DNA of 64,000 nucleotides, taken from the NCBI RefSeq assembly GCF_000208745.1, contig NC_030851.1, forward strand, positions 13,708,249-13,772,248, given 5' to 3'. Position numbers and translations under genes: made by a program. The notes beneath the pieces were generated by a model. The model did no database searches. It had not been told where the DNA came from and was given only the letters and a program-made list of their open reading frames with translations. Shown here piece after piece: positions 62,117-64,000 of this stretch; the stretch's first letter is position 1; each line of letters starts with the position of its first letter. This stretch comes from Theobroma cacao. Taxonomy: Eukaryota > Streptophyta > Magnoliopsida > Malvales > Malvaceae.

Positions 62117-62535
62117 ATATTAAAATTATTGACAAAAAATACCATCGGTAATTAAAAACTTTAGAATATATTACCCAAAATATCTAAACTATGATATTGA
62201 TGACTATTCCGTTGGTACATAAAAAGAATGTCAACTAATACATTTGTTTGGAATTCAATCACTGAATTTTGTCAGTGATCATCAATATCGACAAACGAAA
62301 TTGGTCAGCAATCTTTACGCCATCTATGTTTAGTACGCACCATGAAATTATCGACAACTTACCGAAAGAACACTCATGGTCAGTAAGTTTCGTCAATAAT
62401 ATGTTGGTATTTTATCGGTTTATTTTCGTAATGAATTTGGTCGAAAAATGGTCAATAATCTATTAAAAATGGTGATGAATTTTGTTCCATCAGTAAAACA
62501 CATATATTTGGTAATGGTAATGTATAATGACTACC
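62117..62535. mobile_element. CACTA-like subterminal sequence
   Basis: Many short units related to those beside the CACTA ends (ACCATCGGTAATT, CCGTTGGTACAT, TTTCGTCAATAATATG, GGTCAGCAATC). No CACTA terminus or duplication was identified, so the limits are approximate. Confidence 0.4.
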
Positions 62536-63579
62536 CAAATGTTAATAAGTGTCAAATACATTTGACTTAACCCTTCGGTGTGAGTCTATTAGTGTAATTT
62601 GATCCTTCATCATCCAATATTTTGACAAGACATAAGGCATGGTTTAGTGTCTACTCTATAATTGTCTTTATCATTTTAGCTCTTAAAATTGTTCATAACT
62701 CCTTACTGAAATTTGAAAAAACTATTTTCCATGATGGAGGGAGTTTGTCTATCATGGAGGTCATAATTATAGTTTCATCCATTTTCATTTTATTTTATTC
62801 AATAACAAAATAATCATTAACCATTTGGTAACTATTGAAATGACTGTCAAGAAATTTCTTCATAATTGTATTGTTTGGTATATAATTGGCTTCTAATTTT
62901 GTTACCTTCATCCTAGTTTTGAAATGACAAATCTAAACATGCTTTGAGAATGAATGAAAATGTGTTTAAACTTAAAGAAAATCTTTAAGAGTTTTGAAGT
63001 TGATCTTGCAAAGAAAAATGCTTTTGAATAAACTTAAACTTAAAGTATCAGCCTCAGGAATTGAGCTTTAGTAAATGAAGAATTAATTCTCATTACACAG
63101 AAAGTAAAATTCTTTGCTTCTCTATAGGAAGAATCGATCTCTTGAAAAGGAAAAATTGATTCTATGAAAAGGAGATATTGGTTCTTGAAAGATAGAAGCT
63201 ACTAGAATAGGAAAAAACCAATAACTCAGGGAGCAAGAATTGATTCTAGAAAAACAGAACGAATCCAAGCATAAGTCTTAAGACAAAGAACCAATTATTG
63301 AGAAAGAAGACATTAGTTCTTGAAGCATCAATGACAAAAATCAAAAGCTTGGAGAAGAAGAAAGAGATGGGACAACTAGATAAGAATGGAACATCAAAGA
63401 TCAAGCTTAAATCCAAATTTTGACGCCAAACTACAGTGATGAACTAACACTTTGAGAAAGAAAAATCGATTCTTGGAAAATTGTAAAGGTGACACCTTTG
63501 AGCCAAGTTAAGAAAGAATCAACATTCCAAGAAGAAAGAATTGATTCTTTGGAGACAGAAAGTTCTAGACTTGAAGAAT
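62536..63579. other. Intergenic DNA with GAATTGATTCT-type repeats
   Basis: From about 63060, phrases such as AGAATTGATTCT, GGAAAAATTGATTCT and ACTCAGGGAGCAAGAATTG recur. They lead into the tandem duplication that follows. No gene. Confidence 0.45.
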
Positions 63580-64000
63580 GACATGAAGAACCGATAACTC
63601 AGGGATAAAGGATCGATTTTTCAAGGACATACTTGATCAAGCTAGCCAGAACATACAAAAATTCATTTCAAACCTACGCTAACGGGCAAGAAATCATAGA
63701 GCCAATAAATACCCATCGTGGAGACCCAAAATGCAAGTTTTTGAAGAATTTGAAGATTTGAAAAGAGAGAAGAAGAAGAAGAAGAAGAAATAGAAGAACT
63801 TTGAGAATGATAGGAATAACTAAGAACTCAGGGACAAAGAATTGATTCTCCAAGTATGACAGACTTGATCAAGCTAGCCAAAACTTACGAAAATTCATTT
63901 CAAACTTACCTTAATAGGCAAAAAATCATAAAGCCTATAAGTACCCATCTTGGATAGCCAAAATGCAAGTTTTTGAAGAATTTGAAGATTTGAAATAGAG
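63580..64000. repeat. Tandem duplication, period about 232 bp (runs off the window)
   Basis: 63580-63791 and 63812-64000 align end to end: AACTCAGGGA, CTTGATCAAGCTAGCCA, ATTCATTTCAAAC and AATGCAAGTTTTTGAAGAAT occur in both about 232 bp apart. A (GAA)n run (63771-63788) separates the copies. The second copy is cut by the window end. Confidence 0.8.

Noticed and set aside
1..64000. CRISPR arrays, bacterial operons, prophage, rRNA or tRNA genes
   Set aside because: None seen. The repeats present are LTRs, MITEs and microsatellites of a plant genome.

Overview
This is a stretch of nuclear DNA from a flowering plant, most likely a woody eudicot. The evidence is GT-AG introns, a NAC transcription factor gene with the usual three-exon layout, very AT-rich intergenic DNA, and a dense load of plant retrotransposons and MITEs. 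There are no prokaryotic signatures: no operons, ribosome binding sites or CRISPR arrays. The species cannot be fixed from this sequence.

Layout. (1) About 1-17 kb is a transposon graveyard. It holds partial and complete solo LTRs of 2.6-3.5 kb (families I call A and B), a copia LTR with its primer-binding site and gag remnant on the minus strand (family D), a Ty3/gypsy gag remnant and a copia pol remnant on the plus strand, and a 1.56 kb solo LTR (family C) inside the copia remnant. (2) About 17-26.3 kb is the gene island. It has a small two-exon gene for a 78-residue basic protein (18975-20901, plus strand) and a complete three-exon NAC gene of the VNI2/NAC083 type (24641-25928, minus strand). 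The small gene has a TATA box directly beside an AT-rich MITE. (3) About 26.3-33 kb is intergenic, with microsatellites and a probable hAT-type MITE. (4) 33.5-36 kb is a three-layer nest: a foldback MITE carries a LINE tail, and the LINE carries a family C solo LTR. (5) 36.8-60.6 kb is the main structure. A CACTA-type element flanked by TAA holds a LINE fragment and a Tat/Ogre-type Ty3/gypsy retrotransposon flanked by CCAGT. The retrotransposon's upstream LTR was then hit by three further LTR elements (D, A, B). (6) 60.6-64 kb is intergenic, with CACTA-like subterminal sequence and a roughly 232 bp tandem duplication at the window end.

Eight LTR insertions have matching 5-bp target duplications that I could read directly: AACAC, GATAA, GTATT, CTAGC, ATTCG (two elements), AGTAG and CCAGT. 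The CACTA element has a 3-bp duplication, and the LINE a 12-bp one with one mismatch. Seven of the eight LTR insertions have no internal region and look like solo LTRs. The order of insertions can therefore be reconstructed.

Only the two host genes look functional. Every retrotransposon coding region carries stops, gaps or catalytic substitutions. The one ambiguous base (58297) sits between two near-identical 236 bp copies and marks a probable assembly artefact. I found no previously undescribed biochemical system. The novelty here is the nested architecture and some repeat-family details.
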